A DNA stretch of 64,000 nt from CAYWBW01 sp964456745 (GCA_964456745.1 CAYWBW010000001.1:1-64000), one strand, 5' to 3'. Positions 33,871 through 45,286 are shown, counted from the stretch's first letter. Notes: generated by a model from the letters alone, not told the origin. Program-made: numbers and translations.

Positions 33871-34128
33871 ATGCCAACTGAAAATGAAATTGATTTACTA
33901 GCCTTTATTGTAAAGCACCTAGTAGACAAGCCTGAAGAAATCAGGATTCAAAGAAAGGAAGACGAAAAATGAGTTCTTCTTATTTTAACAGCAGATAAGG
34001 ATGATGTTTGAAGAATTATCTGAAAAGAATGAAGAGTAGCTTGAGCTATTAGAATGCTACTTAAGGTTTTATGAGCAAGAATGGACAAGAGAATCAATCT
34101 TAAAATTGTTGAACCAGACGATTTCTAG
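33871..34128 (+). CDS. khpA: KH-domain RNA-binding protein KhpA
   Basis: 85 aa, a single KH domain with the GxxG loop in VGRIIGKEGRVAGAIRMLLK; the glycines are TGA. Length and motifs match KhpA (formerly YlqC/KH domain), which commonly follows rpsP in other bacteria and pairs with KhpB to bind RNA affecting cell division. Here it is 118 bases after rpsP. Its TAG overlaps the stop of the convergent lipoprotein gene on the shared sequence CTAG. Confidence 0.92.
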
Positions 34129-34805
34129 TTTTGAGTTTTTTTCATATTTTTTAAGCTCATTGCATTTAATTCATTGACTAGATCCTCTGGAAGATTGTTT
34201 TTTGCTGTTGTGAGGATAAATAGTCACATTCAGAGTAAATCATCGATGTTGTTTATTTTATTAAACTCAATGTGCAGCTCTTTTAGTTTATTAAGCTCAT
34301 TTAATTGATTTATTTCTTCAATTTGATTATGAGCAAGATGTAATGCAACTAAGCTTTTTAAATTTGTTAGTTTATTCACATCAGAGATTTCATTAAAATT
34401 TAAATTCAAATTTTTAATATTTGAAAGGTCTCAAATTCAGTCTAAATTACTTATTTTATTTTTTGACAAATCGATATAGTTAACATTTAAATTATCAAGA
34501 TTTTTAAATTTAGAAATATTATTAAAAGAAATGTTTATTTTTTGAAGATTTGGAAATATTTTAAATTTTGATCAATCTAAGGTTTCAATTTGATTTGATA
34601 AAAGATTGATTGATACAACTTCATTTATATATGATCAAGAAGCTATTTTGTTAAAATCTGGAATTTGTTTCAAGTTTTTGGCAGACATATTTATGTCTCA
34701 TTGAAAATAATTTTCAATTATAAAATCGTTGGAAATAGTTTCTTTATTACATGAAGATAAAACAAGGTTGAAAAGAATTAAAATTGATACTAGTATTTTT
34801 TTCAT
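34125..34805 (-). CDS. Leucine-rich-repeat lipoprotein
   Basis: 226 aa. A signal peptide with lipobox (LVLSSC, Cys19) predicts a lipid-anchored protein. From about residue 60 onward are six or so leucine-rich repeats of 21-23 residues with consensus LxxLxxLxLxxNxIxxI (for example INLLSNQIETLDG, LNLNFNEISDVNKL, LHLAHNQIEEINQL), closest to the SDS22/internalin type. Such proteins usually bind other proteins, perhaps host-cell or envelope ligands. It is convergent with khpA and divergent from the 34929 gene. Confidence 0.85.
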
Positions 34806-34903
34806 AATATAATTTATTAATTTAATAGTTTTTGTTTATAAAAATAAACTCATTTTATTGCTTGTGTCAATGCTTTATTATGTAATTTATCTTTGTTTTA
34901 TGG

Positions 34904-34909
34904 TACAAT
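34904..34909 (+). promoter_or_regulatory. Candidate extended -10 box
   Basis: TACAAT preceded by TGG (extended -10 type), 19 bases before the ATG at 34929. No clear -35 box. Confidence 0.4.
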
Positions 34910-34928
34910 AAGATGATAAAAATATATA

Positions 34929-36008
34929 ATGACTTATAAAAAAACTTTTGTATTCTTTTTGTTTCTCATGATACTGTGATGAGTTTTATTTAATGCAAGT
35001 CAAAAAGGTTATTTTTGATTATTAAAATATAAAGCAGATTTACTTGATTGATCAAGTTCAGTTCTTGATGCTTTAATTGATGAATGAGAGCCGTCAAGAA
35101 GCTTTGAGCCGTCATTTATTTTTAATCCAGAAAACAGTGTGTATTTTGATAAATGTACTTGAAATGTATGTGATTATTATGTTTTAGATGTTCCTGATAA
35201 TACAATCGACATTTGAATTGACAACATTACCTCTAAGCCAAGTTGTGATTATTGATGGAGATACAAATTTCAATGATATCAAAGCTATTTTAAATTATGA
35301 GAATGAGTTAGTGATGCAGATATTAGTAGGGATAATGCTAACTATCCTGTGCTCTCTTTTCAAGAGTGAACTAATAAAACTTATGAAATTAACGAAAATG
35401 AGGTGATAGTATACTTTGATAAAATTATTACAAATGCTCAATTTTATGACTTCGTAATGAAAAGAAATGTTGTAGTCTATTCAGATTATAGAACAGGAGA
35501 GCAGCAATCTATTAATTCACTTGCTGATGCAGTGAAAGTTATAGAGTGAACAAATAAATTAGAAATAATTCTTTCTGACAATTATTTAGTTGATTATTGA
35601 AGAATTGTAATTAAGGAAAATATTATTGCAGATAGTGATTGAAGAATTTCACCTAATGATATTTTAGTTTGAGATAAGATAGAGATTAATTGAATACCTC
35701 AATACGTAATTGATAATAAAGTTCCAGTTGTGGATTCGATTTCATCAACATGAACTTCTACAACTCAAGTTGATATAGTATTTAGCGAAAATATTTATGA
35801 GATTTCTTGATTAAATATATCTCAAAATATTAAAGATCAATTTTGAAATAAATTTTCAAATAATCCAGCTTTTGCTGAAGCTTCAATAGATTGAAATGAA
35901 TTAAAAGTATTTTTCTTTACTTGAGCAAACATAACTGATATTAGAGTTAATACTTGAGCAATTCAGGATAAGGCAGGAAATTTCAATACAGGGTATTGAG
36001 AGTTTTAG
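34929..36008 (+). CDS. Secreted or anchored protein with Ig-like (Big-type) domain
   Basis: 359 aa, not recognised as a named family. The N-terminal segment (KKTFVFFLFLMILGGVLF) is a signal peptide or membrane anchor. The C-terminal 120 residues (VPVVDSISSTGTSTTQVDIV, FSENIYEI, ITDIRVNTGAIQDKAGN) follow the pattern of the Ig-like repeats of bacterial surface proteins in which VxFSExV and DxAGN frame a beta sandwich. Four Cys in the N-terminal half (KCTGNVC and others) may form disulfides. It is divergent from the LRR lipoprotein. A surface role is likely; the ligand is unknown. Confidence 0.75.
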
Positions 36009-36098
36009 AGATGAAGAAACAATACATAAATCTATTAAAAACAATTTGGCATTACGCTGTTTGATATAGAAAAAAGTTTATCATTACTTAAAATCAAT

Positions 36099-36983
36099 TT
36101 AATTAATAATTCACGTATACTCAAACGCCTGTCTTATTTCTTTTAATAGTGGTCAGCATACTGTATAAGGATCATCTATTTCAACATATTCATCGCCATC
36201 AATAGGAAAAAAAGATCAAGTTAATGTATTATTAAAAGTATCAAATTCACATTTAGTCTTAGAGGTATCAGGATTATAGTTAATCAAATTTAAACCGCTA
36301 CCACATCTCCATCATAAGACATTTCTTATTTCTTCACTTATAATATTACACGAAGCAGTTTGAATAAATACAGTTTCATTTTCTCAAGAATTAATAGATG
36401 GATAAGTAAAAAGACCAGATTCATGACTATCTTGTCATATCTCTTTTCATTTCTCAATTACTCACTCTCTCAGACTATCATAAAATTTTCTGGTTTGAGA
36501 AATAGTAATGCTAGATTCTTCTCCTGCATCATTTACTGTCTCATCAGAAGAAAATATATCCAATCAATCAATAGGAGCTTCTCAGGAGGAATACTCAATA
36601 TATGAAAGGACACCATTAGCAGTCCAGACATCACTTATATTTAATATTCATTCAAAATCAATTTCTCAATTAAGCACAGAGTAAGAATCTAGAACACCTA
36701 TAAATCAATTGTTTGAAAAATAAGCTCACGTAATATCAGTTACATCAGAGTAATCATGATTATCAATTTTGATTCAAAGATTTTCAACTCAAAATTTTAT
36801 CATTTGCCTGACTCAATTACCAATATAGACAATATCCTCATTTTTTTGTAATTCTTCTTGTGATGCCTGATTTTCATCAGAAGATTTAACTTCTTCTGAT
36901 TGTCATATTGGTAATTCGCATCATGCTAATGTCGATAAGGCAACGGCTGCAATGGTTCTTTTTAATCATATTCCAGTTTTCAT
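36099..36983 (-). CDS. Putative lipoprotein
   Basis: 294 aa with signal peptide and classic lipobox LSTLAGC (Cys22), in which the Gly is TGA. After an acidic linker (SEEVKSSDENQ) the rest is a soluble domain with Cys residues near the end (TASCNII, GWRCGSG, TKCEFD, YTVCGP) that could pair. No family recognised. It converges with the 34929 gene. Probably outside-facing and membrane-tethered. Confidence 0.78.
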
Positions 36984-37277
36984 AATGTAAATTATAGTAA
37001 AAGAAAAGAAATATACTTATTTGTAAATGCTTGTCAAGCTAAAAAGACTCGAGTTTTTTCTCAACTCAAATAAACCGTGCTATCAAGTCATTTATAGAAT
37101 ATCTGTTTTTGAAAATTGGGTTTTTTTGAATTGTTAAGCTGTTTATTGCAATTAAAGATCGTTCTTATGTGAAAATAATTGAAAGGTATGTATTAAATAT
37201 GATTAATTAAGAGTTTTAGAAGGTGATTAATCATGCAAAAAATTAACCTTGTATAATATCCAAACATAATTATACTA

Positions 37278-37403
37278 ATGTCCAAATTTATAGATAAAAT
37301 GGAAAAGAATAAACAATTATTGACGAATATATGGCTCTTAAAAAGCAATATGCAAGATGTTTTTTATAAACTTGTATGATTTTCAAGACTTAAAAGAAAG
37401 TAG
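37278..37403 (+). CDS. Small ORF, 41 aa, between promoter and terminator
   Basis: Begins MSKFIDKMEKNKQLLTN and ends GFSRLKRK, with one TGA. A TATAAT box lies at 37252-37257 and a terminator follows at 37431-37465, so this looks like a short independent transcription unit. It may encode a small protein or be a small RNA. No family. Confidence 0.45.
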
Positions 37404-37430
37404 TATAAATAAAACTTATTAAATTTTATA

Positions 37431-37465
37431 AACTGCTTTCTAAGAATATGAAAGCAGTTTTTTTA
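37431..37465 (+). terminator. Rho-independent terminator
   Basis: 10-bp stem AACTGCTTTC / GAAAGCAGTT with a 9-base loop and a run of T, ahead of the transporter gene at 37480. Confidence 0.85.
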
Positions 37466-37479
37466 AGTATAAATATAAT

Positions 37480-38352
37480 ATGAAAAATAAATTTTTAACA
37501 ATTATCGATGATGAGGCAAGATGAGAAATGGCAATATTTATATCATGATTTTTCCATTGATCAATGGCCATTTTAGTTAAAATTGCAGCTAGTAATTTTG
37601 ATTGATTATTTATTTTAATGGCAAGATTTATTATTTGAATATTTTTATGAATTTTAATATTAAAAATACTTAGAAAAAAAATAATCATACATGATAAAAA
37701 AGCATGGATTTTGAGATGAGTGTTTTGAAGCATAGCAATGGCATTTTGGTTTAGTGCTATCGCAATTACAAGTAGCTGAAGAGCAACTCTTCTTAATCTT
37801 ACATATCCAATTTTTGTTAGTATTATTTGATATTTATTTTTTAAAGAAAAAATTGTAATTAATAATATTATAGCAATTGTATCATGTTTAATTTGAAGCA
37901 TTTTCATTTTTTATGATTGAAGTTGATATAGTAGGTTATGAGATATTTTATGATTATTAAGTTGAATATTTGCATGATTAGCTGTGATATATGTAAAAAA
38001 ATCTTCAAATCATAATCATCCAATAGCAACATATCTTTCTCCTTGTTTTATATGATTATTATTTTTGCCATTTGTGCCAAATCAGATTAATGAAATTAAT
38101 CTAGTTTCCATAACTCCACTACTTGTTCTTTGAGTAATTACATTTATATGACATATGTTTATGAATTATTGATTTAAACATGTTTCAGCAGTAAAATGAA
38201 GTATACTCTTATATTCTGAGATGCTGTTTGCTATTTTGCTTAGTTATTTCATAATCTGAGAGGAATTTAAATATAAATTTTTTATTGGAATGAGTTTTAT
38301 AATAATTTGACTATTTATTAATAGTAGAAAAAAACAAAATTGTAGTTGTTAA
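37480..38352 (+). CDS. EamA/DMT-family transporter
   Basis: 290 aa integral membrane protein with about ten hydrophobic segments in two similar halves. Typical pieces are FFHGSMAILVKIAAS, ARFIIGIFLG, the first-half signature ALNLTYP-like TLLNLTYPIFVSIIGYLFFKE, and near the end KGSILLYSEMLFAILLSYFI with GEEFKYKFFIGMSFI. DMT transporters export amino acids, metabolites or drugs; the substrate cannot be assigned. It is followed 11 bases later by the ABC transporter, probably the same transcript. Confidence 0.85.
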
Positions 38353-38363
38353 ACTAATTAATT

Positions 38364-40148
38364 ATGAAAAAAGAAAAAATTTTAAACAGCCCTAGCAAAA
38401 CAACATTTAAATATTTTTGGAAACATGTAAGAAATTACAAATTTTCAGTATTTTTCTTACTTTTTTCAGCTGGAACAACGGTTATATTGCAAGATATTAT
38501 TGTGCCAGTTTATATAAAAATTCTTATTGATTTAATGTCTGAGTATTTATGAAATGATAAGCAATCAATATTTTCTATATTATTTACAACTATATTATTA
38601 ATATCAGCTTTTCATTTATTATGATCAATGATTTTATCTAGGATTCGGGATTTTTATGCTGATTATTTTGCATCATGAATAATGAAGGATATTGAAAATG
38701 ATTGTTTTAAAATTTTGCAAAGTCATTCATTTTGATTTTTTGCAGATAATTTTATCTGATCACTGGTTTCAAAAATATCTAGATTAATTCATAGTTTTGA
38801 TAAGATTTTTTTGATTTTTATTTGGGATTTTTATCCTTGAATAATTAGATTTATATTTTCAGTTTGAGTTTTATTTTATTTTGCCCCAATCATAGCATGG
38901 ATATTAATTTGATGGGTTGTAGTTTATTTATTTATACTTTATAGGTATTCAAATTGGAAAATGAAATATGATACTGTAAATGCTCAAAAAGATTCAAATG
39001 TTACTTGAGTTCTAGCTGATAGTCTTACAAATACATCATTAACTAAATTGTTTAATAAAGTAAATTTTGAAATTAATAGATTTTTTAATGTAACAAAAGA
39101 CAGAATGTTATCTAGAAGATTGTGTTGGAATTTAAATACAATATCCAATTTGATTCAATCTGTATTAATGTTGGTAATTGAATTTATTATCATGTACGTG
39201 TTAATAAAGTCATGGGTTGCTGATGAAGTTACAATATGAACAATAGTTCTTGTTCAGGCATTTTTGAATAAAATATTTGAAAATCTATGGTCTTTCTGAA
39301 AAGTAATCAGAGAGTACTTTGAAAGTATTGCAAATGCACAAGAAATGATAGAAATTTTAAATACAAAACCTGAAGTAAATAATGTTAAAAATCCTGAAAA
39401 ATGTAAAATATCAAGATGAGAAATAGAATTTAAAAATGTAAATTTTCATTATGAAAAATGAAATGCAGTATTCAATAAATTTAATCTTAAAATTAAAGCT
39501 TGAGAAAAGATATGACTTATATGAGAATCATGAGCTTGAAAAACAACTATTACAAAAATGCTTTTGAGATTTTCTGATATTGAATCAGGGCAAATATTGA
39601 TCGATAAACAAGATATTTCAAGAATCACTCAGGAGGATTTAAGAGATCATATTTCTTTTGTGCCCCAAGAACCAATATTATTTCATAGAGCCCTTAAAGA
39701 AAATATTAGATATTGAGATTTAAATGCATCAGATGAGCAAGTGGTTGAAATTGCTAAACAAGCTTATGCTAATGAATTTATTAATAATACTCCAAAATGA
39801 TATGATACTTTAGTATGAGAAAGGTGAATAAAATTAAGCGGGTGAGAAAGACAAAGAATATCTATTGCGAGGGCTATGCTTAAAAATTCTCCAATATTGA
39901 TTTTAGATGAGGCTACAAGTAGCTTGGATTCTAAGTCAGAAAAATATATTCAACAAGCACTTGAGAAATTAATGAAAAATAGAACAGCAATTGTTATTGC
40001 TCATAGGCTTTCTACAATACAAAAAATGGATAGAATACTAGTAGTAGATTGATGAGATGTTATTGAAGAGTGAAGTCATAATGAGTTACTTGAAATAAAT
40101 TGAAAGTATGCAGAGCTTTGGAAGCATCAGGCTTGAGGGTTTATATAA
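38364..40148 (+). CDS. ABC transporter, fused membrane and ATPase domains
   Basis: 594 aa half-transporter of the exporter (MsbA/MDR-like) type. Residues 1-330 carry six membrane helices. The ATPase has Walker A GESGAGKTT (about residue 387; two of its three glycines are TGA), Q-loop ISFVPQEPILF, signature LSGGERQR (about 491), Walker B ILILDEATSSLD and the switch His in AHRLST. It should work as a homodimer and export lipids, peptides or drugs. It follows the DMT transporter gene. Confidence 0.93.
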
Positions 40149-40341
40149 ATTCTATTGAACTATTGAATTCTTGTTCTTCTCAAGAAATAACATTAAGCAT
40201 TTGAAACATAAATATTCAATAGAAACTTTTGAACATAAGACTGTTTTTATGTTATAGCCTTGGCACATTGCCTGTTTATGAAAAAGTGCCGCAGGATTTA
40301 TCTTGTGCATAATAAATGTATTTTATGTCAATTATTATAAC

Positions 40342-40370
40342 TTTAGATTTTTTCCATTCTCTGCTATAAT
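40342..40370 (+). promoter_or_regulatory. Promoter for the 40396/40545 pair
   Basis: TTTAGA at 40342-40347, spacer 17, and a perfect TATAAT at 40365-40370 preceded by TGC (extended -10). Confidence 0.65.
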
Positions 40371-40395
40371 TAGCAGATTAATTGAATTAAATTTT

Positions 40396-40539
40396 ATGAA
40401 AAATATAGCAAAAGCTGTTAAAAAAATTAAGTTGCTAAGATTAGTTTTTAGTAAGGTATGTGAAATTAAAAAAAGAAAAAATAATAAGGCTGAAAATAAC
40501 AGGATTTTGAACTTAGAAAATATATTAAATAACTTTTAA
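40396..40539 (+). CDS. Small basic protein, 47 aa
   Basis: MKNIAKAVKKIKLLRLVFSK with a Lys/Asn-rich middle. An upstream frame is open to 40303, but the promoter at 40342-40370 favours the ATG at 40396. The stop is 5 bases before the next ATG. Like the 52-aa gene at 15963, it is a tiny Lys-rich ORF placed just before a large unusual gene. No function known. Confidence 0.55.
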   Translation: MKNIAKAVKKIKLLRLVFSKVCEIKKRKNNKAENNRILNLENILNNF

Positions 40540-40544
40540 TATTA

Positions 40545-42428
40545 ATGTCTTTAGAATTCAAAAAAAATACTGATAAGAAGATAGATAATACTATTGATCA
40601 GGTAGTGAAATCTTTTGATAAACAGCAATTAGAAGTAGATAAGCTTACAAGGCAAGGTGAACAATTATGATTAAAGCTAAAGTCGGCAATTAGAGAAAAT
40701 CACACTGCAGATGATCAGCTTACAAATAATGAATGGCATGAGATATATCAGTCAATACCAAAGGATCTTCTTTCAGCATTTAGCATACATGATAAAGAAT
40801 GATTAAAATTTTTTGTTTTGTCAGAATGATTTTTTAGAGAAAATTATGATATAAGTTATGTAAGCAATGTTTCAAACACTTGATTTGTATCAGTATGATT
40901 TAGACAAGCGCCAAGCTATATTACTTGATTTAGACCAAATATTGCAAGAGTAGATACTAATACAGGTGAAATAATGTGGAGAATTGAAGATTTTCTTGAT
41001 CAGGTAATAGAAATTATACCAATAAAAGAAATTAAAGAAACTGGAATAATTCAGTGAGAAAAATGATTTGCAAGAATAGATATTGATACATGAAAAGTTT
41101 TATGGAAAAAATCATGATTACATAATTTTGATATGTTATATGAAAATTGAAATTGGATAACTGATAATGATCATTATTTGATAAGATTAAATCCAGATAC
41201 ATGAGATGTGCTATGGAACATAGATTATGCTATAGAATGAATTAATTGATTTAAAATGCAAAAATGAAGCACGATATTTTTTAATAATGGAAATGAGTTA
41301 GCATATTTGGATCTAAATCAATGATCTGTAGTATGGAAATTAAAAATTCCAAGTGAATTATGATTGGTAGAAGCTAATTATTGGAATGATATTTCTTCTA
41401 ATGGTGTAATAAAATGTGAAAAATGATTATTAAGAGTAGATAAAAATACATGAAAAATTTTATGGATATTGTGATGATTGGATAAAAGGTTTTGATGAAA
41501 ATATTATTGATATTCAAGAGAATGAGTGATATCCGATTGACATGCTAAACCTCCAAAAATTGCAAAAATTGATTTAAATACATGAAAAATATTATGGGTA
41601 AGGACAGATTTGCCAATTAGTATTTCTATTTGATGATCTAATTTTGTTGTTTGAAGTAATGCTACAAGATTTTTATCTAATAATTGATGAGTATCAAGAA
41701 TAGATAGTGATTGAAATATGCTTTTTCAAAGCTCAGATATTCCAAAAGATAAAATTGAATCCTTAAAATCTTTATGAATAACATGGTATGAAAGATTTTA
41801 TAGCTTAGAGCTAGTAGATCAAATTTTACAAAATAGAGAACTTGTAAGTCAACGAAATGTGGAACAGTTGAATAAGAAACCAATTGTAGCAGTTTTTTAC
41901 CCAAGGAGAGATGAAAATAAATCTTATTTACATAATAATATTGATTGATTTGTTCAAAATTATAATGTTTTATATTATGAAATTGAAAACGAAGCAGATT
42001 ACTATAGAGAATTACAAAAATTACAAAGTTTATGAGTAAATATAGATATATTAGTAATGTGATGACATTCAACGCATGAGCATATGTCATTTTGAGATAA
42101 GGATCCAGCACAAACTGATAATTTAAATGAGGAATTAGTTTTAGATTTTTCTGATAAAGCAGAATTATTAAAATATTCTAGTCTTTTTAATGGATCAATA
42201 GTTATTTCTACATGATGTGAAACATGAAAATGAAGATGATTGAGAATGAATTTAGTTAATCTTTTCTCAGAAACATTGTGAATTCTTTGAAGTGAAGTGA
42301 TTTGAGCTACAAAATCTGTAAATACATATTTTGAATTTTGACCAAATGGTAAATATTTAAGAACAAGATTTTTTTGACCAGATGGAGAAGAATTAAATTG
42401 AGATGAGGTTTATTCAATTACAAATTAA
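40545..42428 (+). CDS. PQQ-type beta-propeller protein with C-terminal caspase-like domain
   Basis: 627 aa. After a helical N-terminus, at least six propeller blades of the PQQ/BamB type are seen, each ending in a DxNTGxxLW-like strand (DTNTGEIMWRI, DIDTGKVLWKK, NPDTGDVLWNI, DLNQGSVVWKL, DKNTGKILWIL, DLNTGKILWVR), between residues 130 and 350. The C-terminal 150 residues (from about 430) resemble clan CD cysteine peptidases: a strand VNIDILVMGGHSTHEH with His508, then GSIVISTGCETGKGRG with Cys558. This His-Gly...Cys order and the S-x-C-x-T-G motif are those of CHAT/caspase-like domains. There is no signal peptide. A sensor-protease role is an inference. Confidence 0.75.
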
Positions 42429-42506
42429 TTATAGCTTTCCCGTCTCATAACTTCTATAAAATTTTTTATCATAAACAAGCTTCTCAATATTCTACACTAC
42501 AAGTAC

Positions 42507-42565
42507 TTTAGAATTTAAAAATTAGAATTTATTTATAAAAATTCAAAAATTACAAAAATTTATAA
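42507..42565. repeat. AT-rich dispersed intergenic repeat, copy 2
   Basis: Shares words such as AAAAATTAGAATTTA and AAAAATTACAAAAATTTA with the block at 50932-50997, and weaker similarity to 25003-25060. It lies in the 278-base gap between the propeller protein and the FemABX gene. Nothing else was recognised in that gap. Confidence 0.6.
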
Positions 42566-42706
42566 AGCAAGTATCTTAGCTTAACATATCAAAAAAAATT
42601 ACTCAATATCACACACTATAACTACAGCTTGATAATTTCCATTTGATCCAATATCTTTATATGGATTTCCTGATAATTATTTTTCAAATTTAAAATAAAA
42701 AAGCTT

Positions 42707-43648
42707 ATGTTGATTACAAAAGAGCAATATAAAAAAGAAAGAAAAGCGTATAAAAATTGAAATATATGGCAATCTTATGAATGGTGAGAATATCAAAGTG
42801 CTTTGGGAAAAGATGTTTTTTCTATTAAGTGACAGGGGTATTTGGCTTTGGTTGTAAAACAAGGTTTACCTTTTGGACAAAATTATTTACAAGTGCCAAA
42901 ATGACCATTGTGATTTCAGGATAATTTGTTTTTTAAAGATATAATTAGCTTAGCTAAAAAACAGTGATCTATATTTGTAAGAATTATATCAGAAATAGCT
43001 CCAAATTATCACTGAATGGTTTTTAAGGCAAAAAAGGATCAATTCCCAAAGAGCACTTTGATTATTGATCTGAGGATAAGTGAGGATGAAATCTTGATGC
43101 AAATGAAGCAGAAGTGAAGATATAATATTAGACTTGCACAAAAGAAATGAGTTAAGGTAGTTGAGGAGAAAAATAGTGAGCTGTGAGCTCAAATTTTTGC
43201 AGAATTAATGGAGGATACTTCTCAGAGAGATGCATTTGCAGGACATGATGAAAGTACCTATAAATCAATGATAGATAATTTGTGAGATAAGATAAAAGTA
43301 TATATTGCTTATTTTGAAGATGAACCGATAGCAGCAGGAATATTTACATTTTTAGATGAGAAATGTGTTTATTATTATTGAGCTTCTTCAAATGAGTATA
43401 GAAATTTAATGGCAGCTTATTTGCTCCAATGGGAGGCAATATCTACTGCAAAAGAAATGTGATGCAAGACCTATGATTTTTTATGAATTGCTACAAATGA
43501 GGATAAAAAATCAGATTCTTTGTATTGAGTTACACAGTTTAAGTTAAAATTTTGAGGAGAAAAAGTTACTTATCCTGATGCAATAGATATTCCCATAAAT
43601 TTATTTAAGTATTTTGCATATAGGGGTTTGAAATTATTTCGTTGATAG
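42707..43648 (+). CDS. FemABX-family peptidoglycan bridge aminoacyltransferase
   Basis: 313 aa built from two GNAT folds. Support: the N-terminal WQSYEWGEYQ, the middle STLIIDLRISEDEILMQMKQ and GRYNIRLAQKKGVKVVE (typical K-x-R-Y-N-I motif), then EPIAAGIFTFLDEKCVYYYG and the C-terminal YGVTQFKLKFGGEKV. These enzymes add amino acids from aminoacyl-tRNA to the lipid II stem peptide. It fits with the M23 peptidase and PBP1C genes elsewhere in the window. It ends in CGT TGA TAG, so the last residue is Gly. Confidence 0.9.
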
Positions 43649-43664
43649 TTTTTGAGATTAAAAA

Positions 43665-45191
43665 TTAATCAGTTTGCGTTATTAAGTCGCGGGTAAATTC
43701 CTTAAAATCAATTTCATTTTCAGCAATAAGAATCATTAAAAAATAAAACAGATCAGATATTTCACAAATTATTTCCTTATTATTTGAGTTTGTTGTAGCC
43801 AAAATAACCTCAATTACTTCTTCTCAAACCTTTTTTCTTATTGCTTTGATTCATTTCTTAAAGAGCTTGCTTGTTAGTGATCATTCAATCTTTAATTTTT
43901 TTCTATTTTCTATTTTCTTATTTAGGTAAAATAAAAAATCTGAAGAAGATCAGTTGAAATCAGTAAACTTATCTCTCTTTTTTAATTCATCAATAATATT
44001 TTTTAGTGAAATATTTTTTTCTGCGAGCAGGTAAAATATATTTTGAATTAATTTGATAATAATTTTTTTCACTTTTTCCTTATTTCACTTTGATGCAATA
44101 ACAAGGTCGATTCATATTTCTCATATGTCTTGAATAAGTCTATTTTTATTAATATCTAATTTTGTAATAGATGATGGTTCATATGGAAATTTGTTAATTC
44201 AATTTTTGATAATATTAAAAAAATTATCAAGAGGGTCCGAAATTAATGTATTTATATTTTTAATATTGCCACTCATAGTTTGCTCAATATTACTATTATC
44301 AGGATAGTAAATTTTAGGAGTTGATTTAAAAATTTTTTCAGCTCACATTCGTTTTATTTTTCCTCTTATTTCATTAATTTTATTTTTTGCTAAATATATT
44401 CTATATTCTACTCCTCATCATTGAAGAGGAGAGATTGTTGCTCATTTAAGTTCGGGGACTTGATTGATATCAATTATTCAAGATTTAATATCAAATTCTA
44501 ATAATGAATTTTCTTTTGCATAAAAATATCATTCAATTTCTTGTGCAAAATCACTAAGTTTTTCAGCGTTTTCTGGGCTTAGTGAATTTGGTTTAAGATA
44601 TAAATTAGTTGATACCGGCATAATTAGTTCTTTAATTCTTGGTCTAAAGAGTCATAGAGACTTTGCTGTATTTCAAGATTCTATTAATTCCATGCTGGCT
44701 AATTTTTCTCATCTCTCACTTCTTCTTGCCATTGCATTATCAGATCATTGAGATTTAGATACTGAGCTTTTTATTCAAGCTTTTTTTAAAATATAATTTG
44801 ATAAATTTTGATATTTGCTTAAAAAATTGAATTTATTTAAATCTGAAATTTCTGTAATTTCTTCAGACGTAAGAAGTTCAAAATTGCATTCTCAAATATT
44901 AGTTTTTAAAATCTCAATGATATCTTGTTTCTGTCCAAGTGCTAGGTCTAAAATAAAATCGCTTCATCAAAGCATTACGTTTATTTGATCCCATTCACTT
45001 ATCCAATCTTCTGCTCATTTGATTCACACAAGATTGGCAATTTTTATTATTCAGTCAAATACTTCAACGCTGTCTGTGCGTTTGTTTATGATAAGTTTGT
45101 ATCCAATGTCTTTTAGACAAGGTAATATTGAATTTCTTTTACCATCTTCTATAGATGTTTTTTGTGCCGTTATTGTTAAATTATTTTTCAT
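43665..45191 (-). CDS. hisG/hisE: ATP phosphoribosyltransferase - phosphoribosyl-ATP pyrophosphatase fusion (HisG-HisE)
   Basis: 508 aa joining the first two steps of histidine synthesis. Residues 1-230 look like the HisG catalytic part (LTITAQKTSIEDGKRNSILP, MLGGSDFILDLALG, MELIESGNTAKSLGLF). Residues 240-320 match the regulatory domain of long-form HisG (NQVPELKGATISPLQGGGVE, NEIRGKIKRMGAEKIF). The last 100 residues are HisE: LNKKIENRKKL, SLTSKLFKKGIKAIRKKVGE, EVIEVILATT, and EISDLFYFLMILIAE. The usual nucleotide-binding motifs of HisG are degenerate compared with model proteins. HisI, commonly fused to HisE, is absent. It lies last in a hisD-yerC-hisGE row, after a candidate terminator at 45221-45254. 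The HisE part is the most secure. Confidence 0.8.
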
Positions 45192-45220
45192 AGTTAAGTT
45201 GGTTAGTTGATTTAGTTATT

Positions 45221-45254
45221 AAACAAAAAAATAAACCCTTTTATTAAAGGGTTT
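45221..45254 (-). terminator. Candidate terminator/attenuator between yerC-like gene and hisG-hisE
   Basis: On the minus strand a 9-bp stem AAACCCTTT / AAAGGGTTT with a 4-base loop, followed by a T-rich run (ATTTTTTTG), 30 bases before the hisG-hisE start. It may reduce expression of the last gene or end a shorter transcript. Confidence 0.75.
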
Positions 45255-45286
45255 GATATTTAATTATCGACGGATACTGGCTTTAG

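Noticed and set aside
37440..37907. Minus-strand 155-aa hydrophobic ORF
   Set aside because: Antisense to the DMT transporter gene.
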